A DNA stretch of 64,000 nucleotides, taken from positions 1 to 64,000 of the forward strand of contig JANYLQ010000044.1 of assembly GCA_025363755.1 (NCBI GenBank). Reading direction: 5' to 3'. Of this stretch, positions 55,915-63,706 are shown in pieces. Made by a program: the position numbers and the translations under genes. The stretch is from Hyphomicrobiales bacterium (lineage in GTDB: Bacteria > Pseudomonadota > Alphaproteobacteria > Rhizobiales > Aestuariivirgaceae). How positions within the stretch are numbered: position 1 is the first letter of the stretch; every line of letters begins with the position of its first letter. The notes below the pieces were generated by a model, which was not told the origin of the DNA, did not search any database, and saw only the letters and a program-made list of their open reading frames with translations.

Positions 55915-57359
55915 CGCTTCTGGAAATTGCACAAGCGCGTCTGCGGGATCCAGACTCAATTTTTATTGAATGCGATGATGGGCGGATTTTTACTTATGGC
56001 CAATTTTGGCATTTGGCGGGGCAATTTGCGCAGGCGCTGGTTTCAGAAGGTGCAAAGCCTGGTGATCGAATTGCAGTGCAAGTTGAAAAATCGGTTGAAG
56101 CTATTGCTCTTTTTTATGCTTGTGTTCGCAGTGGTCTGGTTTTTCTGCCGATGAACACGGCTTACACGGCAAATGAGATTTCGTATTTTTTGGGTGATGC
56201 CGAGCCTTCGATCTTCATCATATCGCCCGAAAAACCCCAACCTACAGGCATTAGGGTTTTGACTCTGGATGATGTTGGCGGAGGAACTTTGATTGATGCT
56301 GCCCGCCAGACCGCAGGTGTGTTTGAAGATATAGCCGATGATGCTGAGAGGATGGCTGCTATTCTTTATACGTCTGGCACCACTGGCAAATCTAAGGGAG
56401 CGATATTGAGCGTTGGCAATTTTGCCAGCAATGCCCATGCATTGGCGCAGCTTTGGCAATTCACGCCGCAAGATAGATTGATTCACGCGCTTCCAGTTTA
56501 TCACACGCATGGTTTGTTTGTGGCAACGAACACGGTGTTTGCATCAGGTGGACGGTTGCTGTTTCGGCGCAAGTTTGAAGTTGAGGATATCATGCGCGTC
56601 TTGCCTCAAGCGACAGCATTGATGGGGGTTCCCACTTTTTATACACGGCTGTTGCAGAACAAGGGTCTGACGCGGGATGCGACGAAACACATGCGGCTTT
56701 TTGTTTCTGGCTCTGCGCCATTGCTCGCTGAAACGCATAAGGAATTTTTTGAACGAACGGGCCATGCGGTCTTGGAACGTTATGGCATGACGGAAACCAA
56801 TATGAACACTTCGAACCCTTACGCGGGTGAACGCCGCGCGGGGACTGTGGGGATGGCTTTGCCCGAAACTGATGTGCGTGTGCGCGAAGGTGGCATTGAG
56901 GTTAAGGGGCCGAATGTGTTTAAGGGCTATTGGCGCAATCCTGAAAAGACCAGAGCTGAATTCACTGACGATGGATATTTTATGACGGGTGATCTCGGTC
57001 ATTTTGACGAAAAGGGTTATCTCGTCATTTCGGGCCGTGCCAAGGATTTGATCATTACAGGCGGGTTCAATGTTTATCCCAAAGAGGTTGAAGAGCTGAT
57101 TGATGCTATGCCCGGTGTTTTGGAATCGGCGGTTATTGGTTTGCCAGACTCTGATTTTGGTGAGACCGTGACGGCGGTTGTGGTTTTGAAAACGGGTGCA
57201 TCACTGGCAAGTGCAGACATCATTTTATCGCTCAAACTCAATCTCGCCAGCTTTAAATGCCCCAAGCGCATCATTATTGTGGACGAGTTACCGCGCAATG
57301 CGATGGGCAAGGTTCAGAAGAATGTTTTACGGCAGACTTATGGTGTGCGGCCTGTATGA
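55911..57359 (+). CDS. matB: Malonyl-CoA synthetase-like AMP-binding acyl-CoA ligase
   Basis: This 482-aa acyl-CoA synthetase activates a carboxylic acid with ATP and CoA. The AMP-binding motif is [16 protein letters not shown] (about residues 150-165). The A5 region reads [27 protein letters not shown], which is specific for malonyl-CoA synthetases (MatB). A late [29 protein letters not shown] and the catalytic lysine in [13 protein letters not shown] complete it. It overlaps glgX by four bases and so is translated as part of the glycogen operon, an unusual place with no partner decarboxylase (matA) in the window. Confidence 0.85.
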   Translation: [482 protein letters not shown]

Positions 57360-57553
57360 AGGCCGATGAGGTTCAGCAAGTGGATGCCTGCAAATACGGC
57401 TAGTGCGCCGCCAATGAGCAGGACGAGGGTTGTGGGGAAGAGGCGGGGGTTAAGTTCTTGCTTGGGGCGCTTTTCTAACCAAACCATAGATCCGCCGAGG
57501 GCTGCACCCAGTCCAAAAACGCTTAAAGTAAGCCAAAATTCAGTATTCCACAT
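57338..57553 (-). CDS. Small two-pass membrane protein, 71 aa
   Basis: This is a small hydrophobic protein with two membrane segments (about residues 6-24 WLTLSVFGLGAALGGSMVWL and 42-62 LFPTTLVLLIGGALAVFAGI) joined by a basic loop (EKRPKQELNPR). The rational start is the ATG at 57553 (MWNTEFW). Upstream extensions look unlikely, and the ribosome site is weak. Its last 22 bases overlap the end of the matB-like gene on the other strand. I recognise no named family, though small proteins of this look are common near rpmJ in Hyphomicrobiales. The function is unknown. Confidence 0.6.
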   Translation of the reverse strand: MWNTEFWLTLSVFGLGAALGGSMVWLEKRPKQELNPRLFPTTLVLLIGGALAVFAGIHLLNLIGLHTGRTP

Positions 57554-57655
57554 TGTATTTGCTGCATATTTCAGATGGTTGACAGTGGGAAATCTCATGA
57601 CTATGTTCCGCCCCGAAATCAAGGGCAGCTTATTGTCCGGTACTAGGTGAATATC

Positions 57656-57781
57656 ATGAAAGTTCGTAACTCACTCAAAGCATTGTTGAAACGCCACCGC
57701 GACAACAAATTAATTCGCCGCAAGGGTCGGGTTTATATCATCAACAAAACGAATCCTCGTTTTAAGGCTCGTCAGGGCTAA
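57656..57781 (+). CDS. rpmJ: Ribosomal protein L36 (bL36)
   Basis: This 41-aa ribosomal protein is of the longer alphaproteobacterial bL36 type. It reads [20 protein letters not shown], continuing [21 protein letters not shown]. It is highly basic and lacks the zinc-type cysteines of the C+ form, as is usual for this group. AGGTGA five bases before the ATG supports the start, and a terminator-like hairpin follows. It is easily missed by minimum-length gene callers. Confidence 0.93.
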   Translation: MKVRNSLKALLKRHRDNKLIRRKGRVYIINKTNPRFKARQG

Positions 57782-57805
57782 CTTTCGTTCACGTTTATTT
57801 GTAAG

Positions 57806-57828
57806 CGCGCTGGGCACCACCCGGCGCG
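57806..57828 (+). terminator. rpmJ terminator
   Basis: A 9-bp GC-rich stem (CGCGCTGGG with CCCGGCGCG, one G-U) with a CACCA loop lies 25 bp after the rpmJ stop, followed by TTTGGCATTTATTT. Confidence 0.7.
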
Positions 57829-57870
57829 TTTGGCATTTATTTATGCCGGAAAATGTGTCATCTTTGAAAA

Positions 57871-58422
57871 ATGCGCATTTTGACAGTGTTATCGGTTTTG
57901 TTGGCTCTAAGTTCGTCAGCATTTTCCGCCGGGGATAATCTCAAAAGAGACGATCAGCTGGATAAGCTGTTTGGCGATTTGCATCAGGCTAAGACATCAC
58001 GCGACCCAGATAAAATCATCGCCGATATTTGGCAGATTTGGGGCAGCAATGATTCTCCGACGGCAGAGCTTCTGATCCGCCAAGGCACTGCGGCGATGAA
58101 TGCGCATGAATTTGATGCGGCCGAAAAAACTTTCGTCCAGCTGATTGAAAGCTATCCTAATTATGCCGAAGGCTGGAACAAGCGCGCCACGCTTTATTTC
58201 ATCATGGGCCGTTACGATAATTCTCTAACTGATATTCAGCATGTGCTTGATTTAGAGCCACGGCATTTTGGGGCACTTGCAGGCAAGGCGGCAATCTTGC
58301 GCGCGCAAGGCCACACGCGCGAAGCCTTGGGCGTGTTGCGAGAGACACTGGCGATTAATCCTCATATGGCTTCGGTTCAGCAGTCGATTAAAGAGTTGGA
58401 AAAAGAGCAGCCGGATATCTGA
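57871..58422 (+). CDS. Exported TPR protein, 183 aa
   Basis: This is a small TPR protein with a signal peptide (MRILTVLSVLLALSSSAFSAG, cleavage near residue 20). Three or so repeats follow, for example AAMNAHEFDAAEKTFVQLIESYPNYAEGWNKRATLYFIMGRYDNSL and VLDLEPRHFGALAGKAAILRAQGHTREALGVLRETLAINP. The mature part lies in the periplasm. No enzyme motif is present; it is probably a protein-interaction module. Its place next to rpmJ and pyruvate kinase is conserved in many Hyphomicrobiales as far as I know. The start has no strong ribosome site but gives the expected signal peptide. Confidence 0.82.
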   Translation: MRILTVLSVLLALSSSAFSAGDNLKRDDQLDKLFGDLHQAKTSRDPDKIIADIWQIWGSNDSPTAELLIRQGTAAMNAHEFDAAEKTFVQLIESYPNYAEGWNKRATLYFIMGRYDNSLTDIQHVLDLEPRHFGALAGKAAILRAQGHTREALGVLRETLAINPHMASVQQSIKELEKEQPDI

Positions 58423-58432
58423 GGTTCTTTAA

Positions 58433-58452
58433 AAGCCTTGAATCCAAGGCTT
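58433..58452. terminator. Bidirectional terminator between the TPR gene and pyk
   Basis: A perfect 8-bp stem, AAGCCTTG with CAAGGCTT, and a 4-base loop lie in the 31-bp gap between convergent genes. On the minus strand it runs into TTTT after the pyk stop, and on the plus strand it is followed by a weaker A/T stretch. Confidence 0.7.
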
Positions 58453-58453
58453 A

Positions 58454-59887
58454 CTAAACGCCCTTGCCGCCCGGACCGACGGTGGCGATGCGCAGCATGT
58501 TGGTGGTGCCGGGCGCGCCAATAGGAACGCCTGCGGTGATGAGAATGCGTTCTCCAGATTTGGCGAAGCCTTCATCGAACGCGATCTTGCCCGCATTGGC
58601 GAACATTTCATCTAATGATTTTGCATCTTCGACCAATACAGCATGGGTGCCCCATGTGAGTGCTAAGCGACGCGCTGTGTTGATGATCGGGGTAAGCGCA
58701 AGAATGGGCATGAGAGGGCGTTCGCGCGCCACGCGGGCACCAGTGGAGCCTGAGCCCGTGTAGCAAACAATAGCGGGCACGTTGAGTGTTTCAGCAATTT
58801 GGCGGGCGGCGGCTGAAATTGCATCAGCGGCTGTAGCGCCTGGTTCGGCGCGTTGTGAATGAATGATGCTGCCATAATATTGATCATTCTCGGCAGACTG
58901 GGCGATCTTATCCATGGTCTGCACGGTTTTTTCAGGCCAGGCACCAGAAGCACTTTCGGCAGATAGCATGACAGCATCAGCGCCTTCATAAACTGCTGTT
59001 GCCACATCTGAAACTTCAGCGCGGGTTGGAACAGGCTCAGTGATCATTGATTCAAGCATTTGTGTTGCCACAACCACGGGTTTGCCATATCGGCGGGCCA
59101 TGCGGGTGATCTGCTTTTGACGAGCGGGAACCGTTTCGAGCGGAAGCTCAACGCCAAGATCGCCACGTGCCACCATCAGGCCGTCGGAAATTTTTAAAAT
59201 CTCATCGAGCACTGGAAGTGCGGATGGCTTTTCAATCTTGGCCATGACGCCAGCGCGACCCTTCACAAGGCGTTGGGCCTCAGCCACGTCTTCGGCGCGT
59301 TGCACGAAGGACAGTGCGATCCAATCGACGCCCAAGCTTGCCGCTGCTTCTAAATCAGCGCGGTCTTTTTCGGTGAGCGCGGGGATAGCCAGCAAAGTAT
59401 CTGGCAGGTTCACACCCTTGCGGTTGGACAGCATGCCGCCATAGATGATTTTGGTATCAAGGCGCGTAGGCGAAGCTTTGGTGATTTCTACACGCAAACG
59501 ACCGTCATTCAAAAGTAAGCTGTCGCCTGCTTTGGCGCCCGCAAAAATTTCTGGATGGGGCAGGTATACGCGCGTTGCATCGCCCGGAGTAATGTCGGTA
59601 TCAAAGGCAAAAGCCTCACCTGCAGTAAGTTTCACTTCCTTTTCAGCAAATGTGCCGATGCGGATTTTGGGGCCTTGCAGATCGGCGAGAATGCCAATCG
59701 GGCGCTTCACTTTTACTTCTACAGCGCGGATAAAACCGTGCAGCTGTTTTAACATCGCATGATCGGTGTGGCTCATATTGATGCGGAACACATCCACACC
59801 AGCAATGAACAGTTTCTCGATCATCTCAAGTGAATTGGATGCCGGCCCCAGTGTTGCCAGGATTTTGACTTTACGTTTTCTATGCAA
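58454..59887 (-). CDS. pyk: Pyruvate kinase
   Basis: This glycolytic enzyme (477 aa from the proposed start) converts PEP and ADP to pyruvate and ATP. Conserved parts: KILATLGPASNS at the start, RINMSHTDH (substrate/K+ region), ILADLQGPKIRIGTF, AKIEKPSAL with the catalytic lysine, VARGDLGVELPLETVP (metal and phosphate residues) and MLESMITEPVPTRAEVSDVA. The C-terminal domain carries the usual allosteric fold. No ATG gives the normal N-terminus, and the best start is a TTG at 59887, two bases after the DUF1036 stop, with AAGG upstream. A TTG at 59935 would add 16 residues overlapping the upstream gene. Confidence 0.93.
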   Translation of the reverse strand: MHRKRKVKILATLGPASNSLEMIEKLFIAGVDVFRINMSHTDHAMLKQLHGFIRAVEVKVKRPIGILADLQGPKIRIGTFAEKEVKLTAGEAFAFDTDITPGDATRVYLPHPEIFAGAKAGDSLLLNDGRLRVEITKASPTRLDTKIIYGGMLSNRKGVNLPDTLLAIPALTEKDRADLEAAASLGVDWIALSFVQRAEDVAEAQRLVKGRAGVMAKIEKPSALPVLDEILKISDGLMVARGDLGVELPLETVPARQKQITRMARRYGKPVVVATQMLESMITEPVPTRAEVSDVATAVYEGADAVMLSAESASGAWPEKTVQTMDKIAQSAENDQYYGSIIHSQRAEPGATAADAISAAARQIAETLNVPAIVCYTGSGSTGARVARERPLMPILALTPIINTARRLALTWGTHAVLVEDAKSLDEMFANAGKIAFDEGFAKSGERILITAGVPIGAPGTTNMLRIATVGPGGKGV

Positions 59888-59889
59888 AA

Positions 59890-60318
59890 TTATTGACCTT
59901 GTGTTGTTTTGTCGCCGGAGAGCGAAACTGTCCAATCGGATTCTTCTCCGGTATCAACCTCGAAGAAACCTTGTTTTTGAAATCCGCGCTCAGTGCACTG
60001 ATCTATGCCGCGAATTGTGAATATCTTATCACGGATGCAGATTTGCGCTTTGCCGCCCCAAGAGCCGCCTTTTTCATTATCCACTGCATAAACATAAAAG
60101 TAGCGGGAAACCAAAGCACCTTTAATGAGGGGAAGGCATTCTTGGGGTTTTACCGTCCACCAACCTTCTGAGGCCCAGCCCTCTTTATCTTTATAAGCGA
60201 TTGCCACACCAACGCGGCTGGCGGTGTTATTGCAAAGCTTGAGATCAGCTTTTGCAGGGGTTCCGGCGGCGCTCAGAAGCAATAATGCCCCTAGTCCTGC
60301 CCAGAAATTACGCGTCAT
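59890..60318 (-). CDS. DUF1036 exported protein
   Basis: This is a 142-aa DUF1036 protein. The signal peptide MTRNFWAGLGALLLLSAAGTPAKA is cleaved before DLKLCNN. The domain has paired cysteines in KLCNNTAS, PQECLPL, AQICIRD and DQCTERG, which probably form disulfides in the periplasm. Its function is unknown. It is almost always near pyruvate kinase in Hyphomicrobiales, and here it lies two bases upstream of the likely pyk start on the same transcript. Confidence 0.85.
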   Translation of the reverse strand: MTRNFWAGLGALLLLSAAGTPAKADLKLCNNTASRVGVAIAYKDKEGWASEGWWTVKPQECLPLIKGALVSRYFYVYAVDNEKGGSWGGKAQICIRDKIFTIRGIDQCTERGFQKQGFFEVDTGEESDWTVSLSGDKTTQGQ

Positions 60319-60475
60319 GCCGCCTCCTCCACTTGCCGTTTCAAATCATTCAAATCGGCATAGAACTAGGGCAATATGGTGGCATGTACAAGTGTTTCAC
60401 CCTGTGGATTGCGCTAAACTGTGATTGGCGCGGGGGCAGGTTACGCCTATGTAAGGCAAAACAGGATTTCACCCC

Positions 60476-60760
60476 ATGGCCCTTGATGACAAGACCAAAA
60501 CTGAGCTTGAAGCCGCTGCCTTTCGCCGCCTGATCACACATTTGCGTGGTCGCGAGGATGTGCAGAATATTGACCTTATGAATCTCGCTGGTTTTTGCCG
60601 CAATTGCTTGTCGAACTGGTTGGAAGACGCTGCCAAGGAGCAGGGCGCTGCTTTGACGAAAGACGATGCGCGCCAACATGTTTATGGCATGCCCTATGAT
60701 GAGTGGAAGGCCAAGCACCAATCTAGCCCCACCCAAACGATCAAAACACCATCACATTAA
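60476..60760 (+). CDS. DUF1244 protein
   Basis: This 94-aa DUF1244 protein is soluble and mostly helical. The family core is AAAFRRLITHLRGREDVQNIDLMNLAGFCRNCLSNWL followed by YGMPYDEWKAKH. The cysteines in FCRNCL are a conserved feature. Its function is not established. It is the first gene of a short unit with the GapR gene 22 bp downstream, and is divergent from the DUF1036 gene. No convincing ribosome site is seen in front of the ATG. Confidence 0.85.
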   Translation: MALDDKTKTELEAAAFRRLITHLRGREDVQNIDLMNLAGFCRNCLSNWLEDAAKEQGAALTKDDARQHVYGMPYDEWKAKHQSSPTQTIKTPSH

Positions 60761-60781
60761 ATTTAACCATCGGAGATACTT

Positions 60782-61051
60782 GTGGCTGACATTACCAAAT
60801 CGAATTTCGCTGAAGGCCAACTTAAGACCATCGTCGAGCGCATTGAACGCCTCGAAGAAGAAAAGAAAACCATCGCCGCTGACATCAAAGAAGTTTACGC
60901 CGAAGCTAAGGGTAACGGTTTTGACATCAAGATTTTGCGCAAGGTGATTTCACTGCGCAAAAAAGAGCCGCATGAGCGCTCTGAAGAAGAAGCGATGATT
61001 GATTTGTATTTGGCGGCACTTGGCATGAAAGTGGTGAGCGAGGCGGCTTGA
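60782..61051 (+). CDS. GapR family nucleoid protein (DUF2312)
   Basis: This 89-aa protein belongs to the GapR/DUF2312 (UPF0335) family. The N-terminal half is a long coiled-coil-forming helix ([36 protein letters not shown]) and the C-terminal half is [33 protein letters not shown]. In Caulobacter GapR encircles overtwisted DNA and helps topoisomerases during replication and division. The start is a GTG with GGAG six bases upstream. The gene is cotranscribed with the DUF1244 gene. The family assignment is firm, and the role is transferred from Caulobacter. Confidence 0.88.
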   Translation: MADITKSNFAEGQLKTIVERIERLEEEKKTIAADIKEVYAEAKGNGFDIKILRKVISLRKKEPHERSEEEAMIDLYLAALGMKVVSEAA

Positions 61052-61090
61052 AAAAGGTAGAAATGAGTACAGCCGTTTCGGTAAGTGCGA

Positions 61091-61810
61091 ATGAAAAATA
61101 TATCAATTCTCATACCTATCTACGAAGAGACAGCTGCGCTTTCCTTTTCAAAATTCTATTTTGATCAATTGGTGCTGAACCCGACCTATGTGTTGGATTC
61201 TAAGCGTATTGATCGACGGGATGAAGTTGAAGCATTGTTGGGAAGAAGTGTAGCAATTTATGAAAACCCCGGCTCATTTTATGAAGCGAACTTTCAAAAC
61301 TTTTTGGACTTGGCGGATACAGATTGGGTCTTGCGTATTGATTGCGATGAAGTACCAAATTTAGCGATGCTTGAGCATTGTAAAAAATTTTCAGCACGTC
61401 CTACTGATCATTATTGTGGGTTTGATAGAGATGATTTGATCTGGCAAGATGATCATTTTGATCGCCTTGCCTATGCGCCGCTCTTCGTGGATTCACAGTA
61501 CCGACTATTCAATCGCAACAAAGTAAAAGTCATCGAGAAAGTTCACACGCCTGGGTTTCATGTCCCCAAGTGGAAATTACCATTTCCATTTTGGCATGCT
61601 CCACGGTCAGCTCGACTTTATCATTTGCAACGCGTTTTTCTCTCTTACCAGCAACGCCTAGAGAAGTCCGCACGATATGACAGTGGTGGGCAAAGTGCGC
61701 AGCTCAGCTTGTGGAACACAAGGCTGGATGATTCCTTCAAATGGAAACCGATGCGCGATGATGCATTAACAAATATTTTTTTACAATGGACTCAGTCGAA
61801 GGAGGCTTAA
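61091..61810 (+). CDS. GT-A-like glycosyltransferase-type protein, 239 aa
   Basis: The N-terminus MKNISILIPIYEETAALSF and the acidic stretch DTDWVLRIDCDEVPNLAML (about residues 77-96) look like the opening strand and the DxD-type metal site of a GT2-like glycosyltransferase. The later HTPGFHVPKWKLPFPFWHAPRSA has no match I recognise. No membrane segment is seen. The gene is more AT-rich than its neighbours and sits between the conserved GapR and DUF882 genes, so it may be acquired. I start it at the ATG 61091, since the earlier in-frame GTG has no better ribosome site. It could equally be a glycan-related protein of another fold. Confidence 0.6.
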   Translation: MKNISILIPIYEETAALSFSKFYFDQLVLNPTYVLDSKRIDRRDEVEALLGRSVAIYENPGSFYEANFQNFLDLADTDWVLRIDCDEVPNLAMLEHCKKFSARPTDHYCGFDRDDLIWQDDHFDRLAYAPLFVDSQYRLFNRNKVKVIEKVHTPGFHVPKWKLPFPFWHAPRSARLYHLQRVFLSYQQRLEKSARYDSGGQSAQLSLWNTRLDDSFKWKPMRDDALTNIFLQWTQSKEA

Positions 61811-61857
61811 TCGCGAATAAGGCGCCACGAAGCCCCCCACTTCTAATTCCACAATAA

Positions 61858-63531
61858 TTACTGGGTTACTAACTGCCCGACCTTCAACAGCTTCGCGGTC
61901 TTTGGCACGGCCGCGTCGAGATTGCCTTTGCCGTCGCGGTTTATCACCACCAAATCGCCCTTACCTTCAGCCGTCTGTTGGCTGGTCCAAGGATCAGTGG
62001 CTTCACCAACCAGTGATGCTTGGAGGGGCAGTGGAGATTCGCTGTTGTCACCGATCATCGATGGCGCGCCGTCACGGCGGATTGTGGCGTCGGGGTTCAG
62101 CGAGAGCTGTGGCCACCAGTTGATATCACTGCCACCCGCCGAAGCAAGGAGCGGCTTGATAACAGGCACTTCTGTTGCTGTGCCTGCGCGCAGTTCGGCG
62201 GCAAAATTGCCTTTGCCTTTTTTGTTCGAGGTCTGAATTTTAACTGTTGGATCAGGCTCAGCGGAGGCTTGTTCCATCAAAGTGCTTAGAGCGGCACTGC
62301 CCAATGGGGAAGATGCCTGGCCAGATTGATTATCTGGTGGGGCGCTGGCTGCAGAAATGCGGAACATTTGTGGCGCAGGCTTCATATTTGCCGCAGCCAT
62401 CAACATGACTTCAACTGGCTTCAAACGTGGCTTTGGAATGGGGTAGCCCTGCTTTACCTGTGGTTCAGCAGCGCCATTATCTGCGGCCTCAACGACAGGT
62501 TCAGGCGGCACAAGTTCGGCCTTCACCGGAGCCACAATTTTTGGCTTTGGCGGAGGTGCGGCTGCATCCTGCGCGAGATCGCCCAAAGACGCCATTTGAT
62601 CAGCGTTTACCTTTGTGCCAGCAACCGGTGATGGTTTGGGCGCTGGAGGTGTTGCAGCGTCAGCTGAAAGATCAGCGATATCTTCTTGTGATCCTGCATA
62701 AGCGGTTTCAACTGGCTTAGCTGTTGGAATTTCAGCTGCTGCCACTTGTGCGTCTGGTTGTTTCTTGCCTGTCAGCCTGCCGATCAGAGCAATAAGACCG
62801 CCACCTTTTGTGGGTTGATCTTCGTCTTGAACCTCTGGGTTGCTGCCGCCGCTATTGCCGCCGCGCACATAGCGACCGACATATTTACGGCCATCACGCA
62901 TGATGGAAGCCATCTGGCTGTCGCTGATATGTGGGCCCCAATGGCGCACATGGCCAGAATCAACATGTAAGAAGCCGGTTGGGCCGCCCGCGGAACGATA
63001 ATAACCTACGCCGCCCATTTGGTGGGCCAAGGCCACGTTGCGGATTTTTTGGGTCGGCACATCAGGGAAATAGAAATCAATGGCGTGGCCAACCATGTGC
63101 TGGCTTTGCTTGGCCACATGGCGGCCGATGCGGTGCAAAAATGCATTGGTTGCGGGTGAGCGATAGCCGCACACAATATGAACCGGCTGGTGCGAGCCTA
63201 AATCTTCGTGCAATTCCCACACCAGATCAATGGTGCGTGGATCAATGGTAATGGTTTGTTGCTTGCGCCAATCGCGCAGCAGATAGTTAATCTGCTTCAT
63301 TGCGGACGGAATATATTTGCCATCCTTTTTATAGGTGATGTTCAGGCTTTCGCCCGTGTGCATATGATAGAGCGATATAGTTCGGGTTTCACCACCGGCA
63401 ATGGTTGGCGCAGATGCAAAGCCAAAGGCTCCCACTGCGAGAGTTCCCGCAATAGCCGTCGAAACCAGGGTCTTTTTCATACGCGACTGCAAGTCTTGAC
63501 GATGTCCGGCGTTCCAGATTTTTAATACCAT
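61858..63531 (-). CDS. DUF882 protein (peptidase M15-like)
   Basis: This exported protein of about 557 aa has an N-terminal DUF882/M15_2 (YcbK-like) domain and a long variable tail. The D-Ala-D-Ala peptidase-like zinc residues are seen in SQHMVGHAIDFYF (histidine and aspartate) and FLHVDSGHVRHWG (histidine), so it is probably a peptidoglycan-acting or zinc-binding envelope protein. The domain ends near residue 230. The rest is rich in P, A and K, low in structure and variable. A leader is seen: SRMKKTLVSTAIAGTLAVGAFGF. The start is uncertain (63531, or 63480 for the MKKTL form). It is followed by a partial L,D-transpeptidase in the same direction. Confidence 0.82.
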   Translation of the reverse strand: MVLKIWNAGHRQDLQSRMKKTLVSTAIAGTLAVGAFGFASAPTIAGGETRTISLYHMHTGESLNITYKKDGKYIPSAMKQINYLLRDWRKQQTITIDPRTIDLVWELHEDLGSHQPVHIVCGYRSPATNAFLHRIGRHVAKQSQHMVGHAIDFYFPDVPTQKIRNVALAHQMGGVGYYRSAGGPTGFLHVDSGHVRHWGPHISDSQMASIMRDGRKYVGRYVRGGNSGGSNPEVQDEDQPTKGGGLIALIGRLTGKKQPDAQVAAAEIPTAKPVETAYAGSQEDIADLSADAATPPAPKPSPVAGTKVNADQMASLGDLAQDAAAPPPKPKIVAPVKAELVPPEPVVEAADNGAAEPQVKQGYPIPKPRLKPVEVMLMAAANMKPAPQMFRISAASAPPDNQSGQASSPLGSAALSTLMEQASAEPDPTVKIQTSNKKGKGNFAAELRAGTATEVPVIKPLLASAGGSDINWWPQLSLNPDATIRRDGAPSMIGDNSESPLPLQASLVGEATDPWTSQQTAEGKGDLVVINRDGKGNLDAAVPKTAKLLKVGQLVTQ

Positions 63532-63706
63532 ACTCAACACACACACCGGGCGGAACCCGACTCCTATATTCGTCTCCGTCTCTAGTGTCGGTGAGAGTAA
63601 CCCACTTTAACTACTTACGGCACTTCGGACAAGATTGGGGCAGCGATAAGGCATTCCCTTGGTTAATGCAGTTTGCCCGAATGTACTTAATGGGAGTTTA
63701 AAAAGT

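Noticed and set aside
57871..58422. Whether the TPR protein is a lipoprotein
   Set aside because: The signal peptide has no lipobox cysteine near residue 20, so a soluble periplasmic protein is more likely.
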